Assembly: GCA_005281725.1 (NCBI GenBank)
Contig: SSBO01000012.1
Location: 10,755,254-10,819,253, forward strand
DNA from: Wuchereria bancrofti
Taxonomy: Eukaryota > Nematoda > Chromadorea > Rhabditida > Onchocercidae
Direction of reading: 5' to 3'
DNA: 64,000 bases
A program made the translations under genes and the position numbers. How positions within the stretch are numbered: position 1 is the first letter of the stretch; every line of letters begins with the position of its first letter. Positions 36,464 to 50,900 of this stretch are shown in pieces. Below the pieces are notes generated by a model. That model was not told where the DNA came from. It did no database searches and saw only the letters and a list, made by a program, of their open reading frames with translations.

Positions 36464-39400
36464 AGGAATAAAAAAAACAAACAAAAAAAACTAAGGCTTT
36501 GTTAAATGAATTATCCAACTATACCAATGAATTAATACATTTTTAAAATCACAAAACAATTGTTTGAGCTGAAAAATTATCGTTTTTCGAGAAACGGAGG
36601 AAGTCATTAAAAAATAGAAAAAATTGTTCTACCAATTCGTCAAACTCATAATGTTACTTTATAATTTCACTCTTTAATTGATATTATTTTACAACAAATT
36701 TTACAAAAAGAAAGAAAATAGTAGATAATTATTATCATTTAAAAAAATATATATTAGCTAATGAAATGATAAATAAATGATGAATGATGGTGCAAAAATA
36801 AAAGGTTAAATGAATTGGAATAATAATTTCAGATTTAGCAATGGGTTAAGAAAATTGTTTCAATGACAATTGTAAATGATATTGATAAAGATAAGTAGGA
36901 ATAAAATAGCAATAGTGATAGTAAGAAAGCTTTGGATTGAATTAAAATTAAAAATAATGATAAGGATATAATGACAAGATAATAAATTGATAAAGTAAAA
37001 TGTTATAACTGAAGATACAAGCTGGATCAATTGGCAATGTGACAAATGTATTAATGCATGAATCAGATTAGTGGTGACGGAATGTTTTTCACATTTATTT
37101 GCTTCTTTTTTTGACACATTTACAAAAATTTCTCTTAGTTTTCATTTTCATCTTGTTTTTCTCTTTCTTTCTTTTCCTTTAGAAAAATTTTTTTTTCAAA
37201 AATTTCATATATTTAATCAGCTCATATATTTTCTCTAATCTCATTCGTTCGTCTCTTTTTTTTTCAAATTTTGTTTTATATATTCACAGTGGGAAATTCA
37301 CTGTCGTCAATTATACAACATTATAATTAAATCATATTTGATATTATGATTATTATTAGCAATTATTAACTGAAATTTTATTTTTTTTAATGGTTTAAAC
37401 TTATTTGAAATTAACATTTGTTCATTAAAATTCTTCATTTTATTTTATATGACGCAGACAAGTATGGTTTGTAAAGAATTTTCAAACAATCATTTTTAGC
37501 CTAAATAATTGAGTTCATAATATAAATGTATGATAAATTTCAGCCCGCTTAGTTTGTATTTTTATTTCTTTGTAGTTATCATTACTTTAATTAAATTACT
37601 TTAACTAAGCGATACGAAATGACGATAGTTTATATTTTTCATTTTGAAGTTTATATGTATTAAGAAAAAAAAACTTGTTTTCCGATTTAGTCACCATTTA
37701 CAAATATAATTTAATAAAATGTTGTGGAGAATATGCAATAAAATCTTCAGCATTTTTTGCGTTAGCTAAATGCAATCACTATTTAATGGATATTTCGAAT
37801 TTATAATACCGAATGGAAAAGTTATTAAGGAATTGAAATGAGCAAAAATAATGCATTTAATAATAAAAATTAATTTTCTTTTCGTTTTCTTTTCTCCTTT
37901 TAAACAATTTGAATATTTGCTTATATGTAAGCATACTTATTTAAAAGTAACTTCTAGCTTTGTATCATTTATTTTCAAAAACTTTTCCTTCGTTTTTTTT
38001 CTCTTCTTCTAACATGATAGATGAAAAGTTAAAGATTATTTAATAATAATGTTTGCCAAATGCTAACAAATCTTGTTGATTATTTCGAATCTTTTTCTTT
38101 CTTTTTGCTCTCCTCCTTTACTTCTCTTATTGTCTTATACGATTTTTAATTTTTTTTTTTTAAAGAGAAAGAGAAACTTGAAAAAGGTGATGAAAAACAT
38201 TGGCACAATTTATAAATAATTATTCCAGAGATTTCAAACAGATATATTTTTATAATAATCATATAGAAAATTTCTCCTTAGTTTTACTTCATTTTTGTTT
38301 ATCGACTAAAAAAAAAAATTTTAATGAGTGATTTTCAAGAAGTCAAAAAAAAATGAGAGAGAGAAAAGCAAGCCAAGAATGGAAATGGAATACGGTAGTC
38401 ATGAATGAGAAGAATGGATGAAGTAGATAGAAGGATTATCATTTTGAATTATTATTATATTGCAAACATCCTGAGATTATCAACTCATCTAGCTCATAAT
38501 GAAGCATTTCTAGTGTGTTACTAAGTGTTAAAAATAAAAATTTTAAAAACTAAAATACAAAAAATAATCCTTTTTTTTTCTTTTTATAATCGAGTAAAAC
38601 TTTAAATTTTTATTTTACAAAAATACCAAAATGTTAAAGTATCATTTGCATATTCTTTACATTACAAAACACATACTCTAATCAACTCAATCTATCATAA
38701 ATGTCCACACATGTTAGAAATATACTTCACTTTAGTTTTATCAATACTATCAGTGGTTTGATTTCTTTGATAAAACTGTATGATATTATTAACACAATCA
38801 TTTCTACCTCATTATGCATTTACATTGTTTAAAAATCGTTTGGCATTACTGTTACATTATGTAATGATCAAACTATCGGATTGTTCGATTGTTATCATTG
38901 TTATATTGTGATTGTTGTAATATGTTGCATTCATGTCATTGTCATATTCTGTTACAATGTCATCGTTGTCATTGTCATACTGCTATCATTTTATATGTGT
39001 CATTGTAGATAGTTTGACAGCTTACATTTTCCTTCTTTTATAATTAGTTAGTTTCCAAAAAAAGAAATTCTTCAAATTTCTGTTCTTCTAAGTTTGTTTT
39101 CTAAAATTTTAACGTGTATTTATTTTGAGAAGTTTAATATGTTTAAGTTTCCTTCTCAAAAACCATTGTCTGTTTCATAAATGAATTTCATAGAAATTAT
39201 GACTGCAACAATTATTCCAAGTGATTTTATTGTTTTTCACTTTCTAGCAATTCACCTCATATTTAATCGTTATATCATAATTGTAAACAATAAACATGAT
39301 GATATTTCGATATATAATATTCCAGAAAAAAAGATATTAAAGAAAAAAATTCATAAAAAAATCTGTCAGTTTTGTTTGGTTTAAATAATAAAACTTCAAA

Positions 39401-40047
39401 AAAGTTTCATTCTTCATATGCATGAATTTCTGTAGAAAAATTTAAATTAAGTGGAAGAAAAAATTGATTTTTCAAAGAATTTTTCAAATAACTGCTGTTT
39501 CCAGTTAGAAAACAATTCAGTTACTATTAACAGCCCAGCTTGTTGATTTTCTTCACTATATTTTCTTCATACGAATTATTAGCATTTATTTATTTTTCAA
39601 TTATAAAATAAAATACTGCAAAAAAATTGTTTTCTTCCTTTTTTTTTCTTTTTTTTTGCATTTATTCTTTTTGGTCTCTTTAAAAAAATAGGAAGAGAAA
39701 CAGTAAATTTTCATACATTAAATTGAATATGTAAGAAATGAAATTGATTGAAAATGCGATTTCTCTTTTGCTCTAATAAAACAAAATACTTTTGGGTGAT
39801 TTTTTTTTAATTTCCAAATTTAAAATATGTAACTTGTTTTTAAACCAATAATTTCTTCTCTCAATTTTTTTCTCTCTCTCTTACCCTTCTTTTTCCCTTT
39901 CTTTTTTCCCCAGACATATTAATGTAATCATTTCTTTGTTGCACTTTTATTAGAATTTTTTTTTCCTACATTTCTTTTGAAACATTTAATTTAATTTTTC
40001 TATCAGCATTTCTCCTTGTTTATTCCACATGTATGTGTGTCTAAATG

Positions 40048-40093
40048 TGTGTGTGTCGGTGTTGATGTCGGTATCGGTATGTGTGTGTGTGTA
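40048..40093. repeat. TG-rich tract with CGGTGT/TCGGTA variants
   Basis: GTGTGTGT blocks interrupted by TCGGTGTTGATGTCGGTATC. Confidence 0.75.
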
Positions 40094-41998
40094 TAATGAT
40101 ATAAGTATGTGGAAGAAGTGAAGTTGTCATGGTTGGTTGTCATCTTCCTTAGTTAATCTTTTAAATCAATTTCTAATTTTGTAAATTTTCATCTATTTTA
40201 AATTCAATCCATTTTTGATGTATCAGACTGAATCAAAATTCGACATTTCAGTAGTGGGAAATGTTGGTTGGTATTGCTGGTATGCTACAGAAATATTTGG
40301 TTCAAAATAAATTTAACATATAAATGACTCAATTTTATTTATTTAATCTCTCAACCATTTCCAAAAAAAAAAAAAAATTCATTTATTATCCAGAAAAGTT
40401 TAAAATTAGAAAATTCCTCGGATATATAATTTCATTCTTGAAAGCATTTAAAAAAAAAAAGAAAAAAACAAGAAACAAGCGAGCAGTTTGATAATAATTT
40501 TCCATTTTCCAGAAAGTATTTTTATTTTTTGTTCCAGTTCATTCGATTACCTCATTTTAACCTACGTAATGACTCCACTTTTTTTTGTTTTCATTCCTTA
40601 TTTTGAAATATTTTTTCTAAATTCTGTTCCTCTCCCTCAAAAAAATTAATTAATTGACTAATTAATTTAATTTTTTTATTTTTAAATTAAATTGGTTAAC
40701 ATCTCATACATTTTTGAAAATAGAATTAGTCCTGATGTTTCTCGAAAAAATATCAGTGATCTCTTTTGCAGTTCTTATCTCTCTTCACTATTTTTTCAAT
40801 TTTTTTAAAACACATTTTATCTTTTACATTTAGTTTTTAAACAAATCCTTTGAAATTGAAAATTTAAAGTATTACAGACAGTTGTTAATATTATCAGGTA
40901 TAAAGCTTAACAAATATCGAATTTGCAATTTACGGTGAATTTCGGATAACACTTTTAACAATTAAGTTCAAATAAACCATTTTTGTTACTAAGTAAACAA
41001 TAACAGTTTTATCCAAGTAAGCTAGAATTTTGTAATTATGCAAACGAGTTTCCCTGTTCTTAAAATATTGCAAATGATAATTTGTCAATTTTTTCTCAAA
41101 TAATTTCATGCACATATTTATTTGATAGATATACGTTTAATAAAATTCTCAACAATTGTTTCTCTAGATAAATCAGAAAATCAAAATTATTTTGTTGGCC
41201 ATTAGATTCTCAAAACAACCCAAAACAAAAAAAAAAAAAAACAAAAAAAAAGAAAGAAAGAAAAAGAAAAAAGTAATAAAAATAAATTGACTTCATGAAA
41301 AAAATATAAGCGCAAATTTGGTTTCTTTTATTGCTGCAATAACGAGATACACAAATATTTGTTAAAATGCATAAAATTATGCGAGAAAGATTGCATCTGA
41401 TTGCAATCGTTAATTTTGCAACTATAAAAACAAGTATGTTTATAGTTGCAAAATTATGCAATTGAAATATAGCATTATAATTAGAAATACAAAAGATTCA
41501 ATACTGTAAAAAATCAAACATATATGTAATAATATATTCGATTACATAATAAAGTAATAAACTACAAATATATTTAGGATAAATATGGTCGAAAAATGTT
41601 TTTCAATCAGCAAAACTTTATTCGACCAAAAGTCAAATATTTTTCTTTTTTTCTCCCAAAAAAGAACCTTCTTTTATCAGAACATTCATTCTTTCTGGTT
41701 TCTTCTTTACCATATATGCTTATTTTTGTGCTTCTTTTTTTCTTTTCTTCTCTCTTTTTTTCTTTCAACTGAACAGTTTTTACTCTTCGATTACTTGTTT
41801 ACCTGCTCAATTTTCTAAAAATCCATCCTAACTTTTTATTTTTTCTTTTTTTGACGATTGCCCAAAAACAGTACATTGTAATGTCAGTTGAATTTTGTCT
41901 AACAATGAATAATAGCAACTTAATGAATTGGTATATACATATCTTCAACAACATGCTACTCTTATTCCATTCTGAAAGCTTTGATAATGCAGACTTTT

Positions 41999-41999
<1 letters not shown>

Positions 42000-42082
<83 letters not shown>

Positions 42083-42084
42083 AA
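42000..42084. repeat. TAG trinucleotide array abutting an assembly gap
   Basis: About 28 perfect TAG units end in AGAAGAAGAA just before the run of N. A matching array lies on the far side at 42153-42232. Poly-Val translations of this tract are artefacts. Confidence 0.95.
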
Positions 42085-42090
42085 GAAGAA

Positions 42091-42106
42091 NNNNNNNNNN
42101 NNNNNN
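42091..42106. other. Assembly gap (16 N)
   Basis: Unknown bases between two TAG arrays. The true size is not known. Confidence 0.97.
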
Positions 42107-42152
42107 CTTATTTCAATACAATTTTTACTTTTTTCATTCCTTTCCATAATTA

Positions 42153-42153
42153 C

Positions 42154-42222
<69 letters not shown>

Positions 42223-42232
42223 AAGAAGAAGA
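42153..42232. repeat. Second TAG trinucleotide array
   Basis: About 23 TAG units ending in AGAAGAAGAAGAA, the same terminal motif as the first array, then a short TTACTACTACTA in reverse sense at 42238-42250. Confidence 0.93.
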
Positions 42233-44920
42233 ATTTATTACTACTACTAAATAATAACAAATGATAAATAAAAATAGATAACAAAGAAATAATATTATAG
42301 CTTAAAGATCTTTCAAAACCGGAATGATTGTCATTGAGTAAAATATTTGGTATGGTTTGAACCTTGATTGATGAGCGTTAGTTCATTTTTCCTATGCTTA
42401 TTTAACAAATAAATTCTAGGCCAATTTAGACGTGATTTAATTTTCCAATTCTTTTTTTTTCTCCTCTCTTTTTTCCCTTCTTTTGCACTCTGTCACTGTC
42501 TCAGTTTGCATGATATAAATTCAACATAAGCTACTTTTTTTTTTGGTTTGACAAGAAAAAGAAGTAGGAGAAAGGAAAGTATGCTTTAATTGACCAATGT
42601 GCTAGCTATTAATGGTTTATAGAATTGAAAATGAAACTTTTGTTGAAGATGAGATATGGACTATTACTTTCATCATTTCATTAGTATATAAGCCTGATAG
42701 CTTTCCATCATTTGCTAATATGTTTCTAAGGTTTCACTCTGACTCTGTCTTTGAAGCTAGTCTTGTATGTAGAATAGTACTTTCATGTGATATCGTCATA
42801 TATTCCACTCCCGTCCTAGTTTTCATTTATTCAACTAGCAACAAGGAAATAATTTTATCAAGCTTGTGTAGAAATATTGAATTTTTTGAAAATTGAAAAA
42901 TACTAATGGATAATTATAATTATTAACACTAAATACAATCAAGCTTAGAAATATAAATATTTTATAACTTCTCGCATTTCAAATTTCTACATATCAATTT
43001 CATTTTAATTTCTCAAATTTACTATAAAGCATTTATTGCAATATTTATCTTCTAATCATATGACAGTAAATTTCTTACTCTATTTAGAAAGATTAGAAAC
43101 AAAAAAAATTTTTTTTATAAATACAGCCAAAATATTTAAGCAATCTTAATAATTGTAGATTTTAACTTTAAAGCTTTTTCTGACGAAGTTTTGCACATTC
43201 TTTCTGGTTACTTAAACTTATAATAGTTTCAGGTTTGTTTTATAGCTTTTTTTTATGATTTTGTGATTTACTGCAACTTTGTTCAGCAGTACTTTTAATT
43301 TTAATTTTTAATTTATTAAAACCTTCTCTTCATACATATACGTACACATACATACACTTGATTAACAACAAACCGGAAATGTCCTGTTGAAAGATTTTTA
43401 TTTTATTTTTCTTCTTTCATTTTCAGATTAAAAAAAAACAGCTGTTACTTTTAGTATTATCAAACGCTTGGATATTTTGTTAAAATAGGAATTTCATATT
43501 TCATAGATAGATAATTACATCGGTATAAAAATTTGATGTAAATAAATTTCAACTTTAAATCATTGTTACTTTAGATAATACCTACAAAAAATACAATCAA
43601 CATGATGAAATCCTGGAAAAGATTAACAGATTTCACAAGATTTCCTCATCTTTTCATTGCTAAGATAATAAGGCGAAATAGGCTAATTGAAAAACAAGAA
43701 ACAAAATAAGAAAAGACTGTTTGAATAATTTTCGCAACTTTGCAACTAATAATGTTGTTGGAGTTAAGATTTTGAGAACTTTAAAATGATAGCAATATGC
43801 GCAAAAACTTTGAAGAGTTGTTTGTAGGTATTACAGATATTATCTGAAGATAACAGTGATTTAAAATTGATTTTCTTGCATTATTTCCATTTCAACTTTC
43901 CTACTGAAACGTACCTCGTTGGGTCATTAACGGCTTATGTCAAATTTAAAAATAATTAGATTGAAAAAAAAAAACACTTTTATTGAAATTTACCTAAACT
44001 AATATATTTGACTTGAAATGTACTTAAACATCTTACCTAAACTTGCTTCTTTTACTTGAACATATATGTACATTTATACATGTGAAATTTAATAATTATT
44101 TAGTGTGTCGTACGTTTATACATTTCAAAAGTTCATTCCATTACTTCATCAGATGCTATGACAAACCTTTTCAGTGCTTTACTTCGTACTTCTTATATTT
44201 CTTCCAGAAAATTCTAAATATCTCTTGCTTAGATTTTGTTAAATAAACTATTATCTAGCAAAAGTAAAAGTTAAAATTAAATAGCTAGAATCAAATAGTT
44301 TTTAGTTAAATAATGAATTTTAGCAAAATTCTCATTTAATAATTTATTGCTTCAAAAAAAAGAAAAAAAAAAACCTTTGGTAATCTGTTATCGAACAAAC
44401 GCAATTGACGTTGATGATGCAGTTGTAACCTAACTTATACATCGAACATTTATGACGTAGACATGAAACAACTTGTTTTCTTCACATTCTCTTTTGTTTT
44501 TAATGTTTGAAGTGGAACGAACTTCTCTTACTAATCAACAATTATCAAATGATAAAAGAGGATAAAGAAAGAATAAGTAAGATACGGGGGAAAAAACTGA
44601 GAATTTAAATATTTGAGAGGATGAAGATTAGAGCTGTATCATTTCTAAGTGTTAAAATAGTACTTAAGGGAGAAAATTAGAAAAAAAAAGCAGGCAACAA
44701 GAAGAATACATGACATTGAGATGTAGTTTATTTATTTTCTCAAAATATGATAGTTTCGAATGATATCAATTTTAATCTCCTAAGATGGAAAGGCTTTTTT
44801 TTTCCTTTTTGGAGTGAAATTCTAATTCGTATTATTCTTCCATCAGTTATTCAACAAAAAAAAAAAAATATTTCAACGTTTGTTATGATTTAATCAATTG
44901 ACGAATAAAATAATTTTCAG

Positions 44921-44921
44921 A
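44921..44921 (+). other. Probable 5' UTR or spliced-leader acceptor of the nuclear receptor
   Basis: ATAATTTTCAG ends at 44920, 66 bases before ATG 44987. It fits nematode trans-splicing, or a cis-spliced non-coding first exon. Confidence 0.45.
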
Positions 44922-44986
44922 ATTTTTATTCCACTGCAACATTGGATCAGCAATTACATTTACAACTTTAAACTACTGTTGATTAA

Positions 44987-47900
44987 ATGGTTGAAGTGGT
45001 CAGGCATACGTCAGACTTTAAGCAGTTTGCTTCATCATTCTACATGGATTCATCAACAGTAATTCCGGATACTTTGTGTGCATATACTGCCAATAACATA
45101 TCACAGCCAAATGCAATTTATGAAAATATTAAAAATACTAATAGTTTATTCCAAATGCCATCTAAATACGATCAGAGAATGACTGATATTAAAACAGAAG
45201 GAAAAAGACTTATCAAGAAGGAGAAACATGGAAGTAAGTTTATTTTCTTGCAATTTAACACTTCATAAATATAAATCCAAATGCTTTGATCATATATTGG
45301 GAATATGATCGAAATTTAATCACTGAAATAGAAAAGAATGGCCTAGTCAAAAATAAAACGGATAATGGACAAGAAAGTTCGTTTTGTTTAATTTTCATAT
45401 TGTTACGATAATGTGAATTTTCACATATTCCAAAATTAATTTACATTATCTTCATAGAAAAGAAAGTTTACATGTGGTTGCAACTTCATTACGAAGAAAA
45501 AAAAATTAAAACTTTCGAAATGAAATTTGATATATTTATAGGAACGAAATTTGATATTTAGTTTGCTGTTCTAGAAGCGTTTACAATTTTAAATATATAA
45601 TAACCATATTTTGCAGTGTTCAGATTTGTCAACAAGTATCATTTATTTCATAATGCAAGAATTAATCGTAATTCAAGCACAGTAAAATTAATTTTAAGCT
45701 TATAAAACTTTCTAGTTAAAATGCCTGATTGATCTGTTTTGATCTCATCCAGAATTTTTTAACCATTTAAAAATTCTAATTGCAAATGTTATGCACTGTT
45801 ACCAAGTTAACATTTACCATCCTTATTTGATCACAAAGTAAAGTTAGCATTAACCTCGATAAGCCCTTTTACTATTAAAGTATCATTTCTCACCTGTCAA
45901 GTAGTAACAAAATTTCCAAACTTTCTATCATTTTTGTCTGCCTTTTTTTTCTGAAAAAAAAAGTCACTTTCATATTTAAAATTCATTGCTGTGCATATAA
46001 TACTTCAACTGAAAACCTTACTCTCTTCATCTGTTTTTCAATCAGAGCATTAACAAATACCAAACAGTGGAATGTCAAATCTGCAATCATTCCTGTCTTT
46101 TTATCATGCCCTTCATTTATAAAAAAAATTCCCGCCGTGTATTTGTTATATGCCACTAAAAGTTAACTTCTTTTCAACAATTGAGAAAAAAAAGAAAAAA
46201 TGAAAAAACAAATCAAAATTCCGAATTTCGATTTATTACCAAAAATTTGTAAGAATTTGAATGAATTGCTGTTGAAAAGAAAGCTAAAGGTTTCTTTTTT
46301 TCTTTTCTTTTCTTTCGTTTCTTTTCTCACCTGAAAAATCCTTGTCGAATTGTTTTCATCGTTTCAAAAACAATAAAAATATATTAGTTAAAAAAAGTAA
46401 TATCGTAAATTTGAAAAAAGTAAATTTTGTTCGAATTTGAATTTCTAACTGAAAGATTCTTTGTTTTTCTTCTCTTTTTTTTCCCACACTTTTTGCCAAT
46501 TTCTTTTTCTTCCTTTTTCTTTTATTAATGGTAAAAACAAGATTATTGATGGAATGGATTGAGAGTTACTCTAGCAATATTCTAGTATTATAGAACAAAG
46601 TTTTCACACAAATGAAGTAGGGTAATGAGTTTTTTGTGGCTTTTTGCATTTAACAAAGTGTGGGAAGTATTAAATGTGTGTAGTCATTCACTTACGTAAA
46701 GTGTAATTGTCTCACGTCCGTATGATGATGGTAGCAACGAAATCAGTGAAAATATAACGTCCGATTTGATATACTGTGAAAAAAGCTGCCAAAAAAGAGA
46801 GGGAGAGAAAGAGTAAAAGAAGAGAAGAGAGGATGGAAGAGATAAGAGAGAGGGAGAGAGAGAGAAGAGTAGGAATTCGACCGATAGCAAACGGTCGATC
46901 GATCCATGTGGCATCCAGGAAACGACGAGCTTTCCAGGGGTGAAATGTAGCTTCCCTCTCCCTCTACTTTACTCGGCCTCTTCTTTCACTCTTCACCTTG
47001 TTGTCTAATCATGCATCGGGACATCTGATGTTTCTGCCACTTTTCTGCAATTTACAAATTTTCTAAATTCTTGAAATCTTGAAATTAACAAAGAAAAGGA
47101 AGGTAAAAAAAAGCAACTATAATTGATTCAACCGTTTTTGTTTTTTTTTTTTTGTTCAACGAAAATAGCGAAGAAGATTTCGAGATTTATTTCATCGAAA
47201 TTTCCTTCTTTCCACTTCGTTCATTTCACGTTTCCAGTCTTTGATGATGTTGGATGAGAGAAAAAGTGAGCTCAACGTACGTATGTGAAGAAGGCATACA
47301 TGAGGATAAAAACTAGGTCACATGAGTGCCCTTGGAAAAGATACAACAAATTTGTCATATGAAGGAAACTCGTGTCACTGCAGTGACCTAACAACATATG
47401 AGCAAATTGTATTCATCAAATGGTAGAAATTTGCATATCGTTTTTTTTTTTCCTTTTTTTTAAAATATCATTTCGAAATTCACTGATATATTCGATACAT
47501 TTAAATGAAATCATTTTAAAAATTGATAATAGCAAGTTGCGCTTCAGTGTCATCCATACGGTTGGTGTAAACATTACGTATATTTATTATTTACGTGTTA
47601 TTTTTCAACGCATAAAACCATAAAAGTTGCTTGATGATAATTTGATAAATTTCACCAGTCCATCTTGATGGAATTTCTATAAAATGGCGGATGATCCCGC
47701 ATTTTTGTAACATTTCTACAATGTGCATCTTTCCTCAAGCTTCTGCATCTTCCGAATCGATATGCCTAATAACAGTAAGTTTTAAAGTTTCCAGAAATTT
47801 ATAATTCATGCCATTAATTGCACAAGAAGTTATATCTGCAAGCTAACAATTTATTTCCGTATTTTCGTAACGTTACGATAGGATCATTTCAACTTTCATA

Positions 47901-50900
47901 TCGACTGAAATCGTTTAATCTGTACAGTTGCACAAATGGTTCATTCTTTTTTACTTTTTTCTTTTTTTTTTCTTACCTTTTTTTTTTACTTTTACTCAGT
48001 TTGTAGTATTTCATTTTTCGTCATTAAATATTACATGTTAATTATTCCTGAAAATTTTCACGTATCCATTCTAACTGATGTTAAATGTTCTGGTGTTCTG
48101 AAATTGATTCAAATGATTGGTTTAGAGTTTTATCCCATCTCTTTCCTTTCCTGAAAGTTCATTAAAAACTTTTCTCTTTTGTTCTAGCCAAAAATTAAGG
48201 GAAGAAAAATCCCTTTCCTGTATTTTATATAAATGAATCCATTAAGGTAGCAAAATCATGCTGCAGTCTTTGGAATTCCATTTTTTTTTTGTTTGTAATT
48301 GTTACGCCAGGAATGAAATTTCGATATATGCTGCACATGAAGCATGTTTACATATATTTCAGAAAACTTTCCCCTCTTCCTCCTCCTCCACTTTCCAAGT
48401 ATTAATAGATGTCAGTTCTATTGAAGATTTATGTGACAGTAAAGAAAGTAAAAATTTATTCTTTTTTCTCATTTATGAAAAGCTCTTTAAAAGGAAGCAG
48501 AAATGGTAATATCTTTGGATCACTACTTAATGTTTCTCATATTGCTATTATTTGAATTCATTTTTCTTTTTCTCAGGAAGAGAAAAAATTCCGGAAGGTA
48601 CGTTGTGTGTTGTTTGCTCAGATTTGGCCAGCGGTATCCATTATTCGGTTGCTAGTTGTAACGGCTGTAAAACATTCTTCCGACGTGCGCTTGTGGTATG
48701 TTTTTTTTTCTTTTATTTTTGCTCTGTCACTGTTTGAAATAGAAAACAAAACCAAGAAATTTGAAATAGGTATCTTAGTCCCTTGGTACAATTCTTGAGA
48801 AATTTGCGTAAGTTATGGATATTACTCTTTTCTGTTTTTTCTTTAGTCTTTTTTTTCCGAATTTTATTCTTTCAAACTGAAACTTTCAATTTTTCAGAAT
48901 AAGCAAGCTTTCCAGTGCCAATTTTCCGACGATTGCATCGTTGATAAATGTAAGTATGTAATAGTTTAGCTGGTCTATAATTGCCCAACCAAATTGCATT
49001 TGTTAATAAAGAAAACTGCGTGCTGCGTTTTGAAGAAAGAAATATAAAGAAATATGCTTCGTTTCTGGATGACAGGCAAACCATTCCCATTAACTAGTTG
49101 GAATATATGGTTTCAAATTTCAATCTTTTTGATATTTGCGACTATTTTCCAGCCGTACGATGTGGTTGCCGAAGTTGTCGATTGAAGAAATGCTTCGAAA
49201 TGGGAATGGATCCAAATGGTCAGCTTCCTTCAGATTATTATTTTAGTTTCAAAAACTTTTACTAGTTTGTTTGTTATATATATATATACATAGAGAGAGA
49301 TTGTTATATTTCATATTAGCTTATATCAGGCTGTCCTTAATCATAAGGACACTGTCCAGTATTCTGGAGTACACACTGCTAAAATGTGATAAGGTTTAAC
49401 AATTATTACTGTATCAGTCTCGAGTGATTATGTACTTTAATTGTGTTGTTTAAAACTGCACATAGCATTGATGTGGTTTTGTTGTTCAGTTTTTATGTAC
49501 AAAGTAAAGTCTAAAAGTTATCTTCATAGATTTAATTAATTACAGCTATCCAACACGATAGGGACAAGATTCGTTATACCAAACGTTTGAAAAAGATGAA
49601 AAATGAGAAAGCATGTGATGACAGAGATATTCTTAATGGGAAACCGATAAGAGAGGAAGGAGAAAACAGTCCTCAAAGCACTCTGTATGGTTTCTTACGA
49701 TTTTGTTTTAATTTGTGTCGTAAATTTAATTTGGGTATGAATGCATTTTATTTTTTACCCTTTACCACTGGTAATCTATTCAGTTCTCTTGATGACGCAA
49801 TTGCAAGTCCATCATCGAGCTTTGCTGGGCAGAGTTTGGGACCAGCTAGTAACGGACCATATCTCGATCATGATATTCAAGATGTACAAGTTAGTTAACT
49901 TTCAGCATTGCTTTCACACTGTGATAGGACTATATAATCACTTTTCACAACAGTATTTCATGTGATTAAATTTGACATGCTGTTCTGTATTTTCTAATAT
50001 GATGATCGAGAAGAAAAATACTTAGTAGATTTTTAATCGCTGAAGAAAGGTTTAGGTTAGTAACTGTGCTAGCATATTTTAGGCTGAAATGTCTAGTTTA
50101 CTTTCGGATCTGTTAAGTTTGGAGCACAAACTCGATGGTGTCCGCTATTCAAATAAATTTCCTCCCCATACGTCTGCTGCTTCGTGCATGTACGATAGAC
50201 GACTTCTAGATGACGAAGCATGGCTTTCAACCTATACAGTTCCAGTGGCAAGTTTCAAACTTTCTCACATCACTCTTTAAGTTTTTGAACATCATTAGAA
50301 AAGTTTTAAGTATTGGAAGAATTTCCCAACGACTACCTAATACTGAAGGCATTCTCTAAGCCTATCTTCCTGTGCTTGGAGTCTTTGAAAACTATTTATA
50401 ACATGCAAAAGACTGGCAAGGACAATATTCAAAAGAAAGCTAAAATTGATCGATGTTGATAAATTGGTAAATTATAGCAACCTGTTGCAACTCCTATACC
50501 CTGTGATCGCGGAAGTATGCGAGCATGGTTTGTGAAAGATTTAACACTAATGATTGAATGGGCAAAATGTATTCCACAAATGAGACAGCTTCTGCTTAAC
50601 GACAAGGTAATTTAATTGACATTACTTAAGTGGACTTACCATTATACTGTTGAAGATTACAGTTCGATAAAAGATAAGTGATTTGAAGCTTTGGACTCAT
50701 TTATATTAGTATTCAGTTACTCAGTGATTAAGATATTGGACAACCTGTGTTGCATTGACGTTTATTATTATCTTTAACAGATAATCTACCATTAAGGGAG
50801 CTACAATTGTAATAAAATATTTACAGCTGGCATTGATTAAAGCATTCGCACCTGTTTACCCGCTCATTCAGTTAGCCTATTATTCTTGTAAATATGAAAA

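Larger units (their letters stand above)
23236..44986. other. Gene-poor AT-rich stretch of nearly 22 kb
   Basis: No gene with recognisable domains. It contains microsatellites, long GA/CT-rich tracts (around 23700-24010, 24430-24510, 25750-26100, 36440-36465), poly-A/T runs, two local repeat structures (30541-30886; 35245-35397) and an assembly gap at 42091-42106. A few short exon-like islands (for example 28748-28812) are possible. It could be large introns or distant regulatory sequence of the orphan gene on its left or the nuclear receptor on its right. Confidence 0.6.

Noticed and set aside
41851..42156. Open frame with a long poly-Val run spanning the assembly gap
   Set aside because: Translation of the TAG/GTA microsatellite and N bases.
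46684..46914. Minus-strand Ser/Leu/Phe-rich frame in NHR intron 1
   Set aside because: Lies over a GA-rich tract; no splice context or family similarity.
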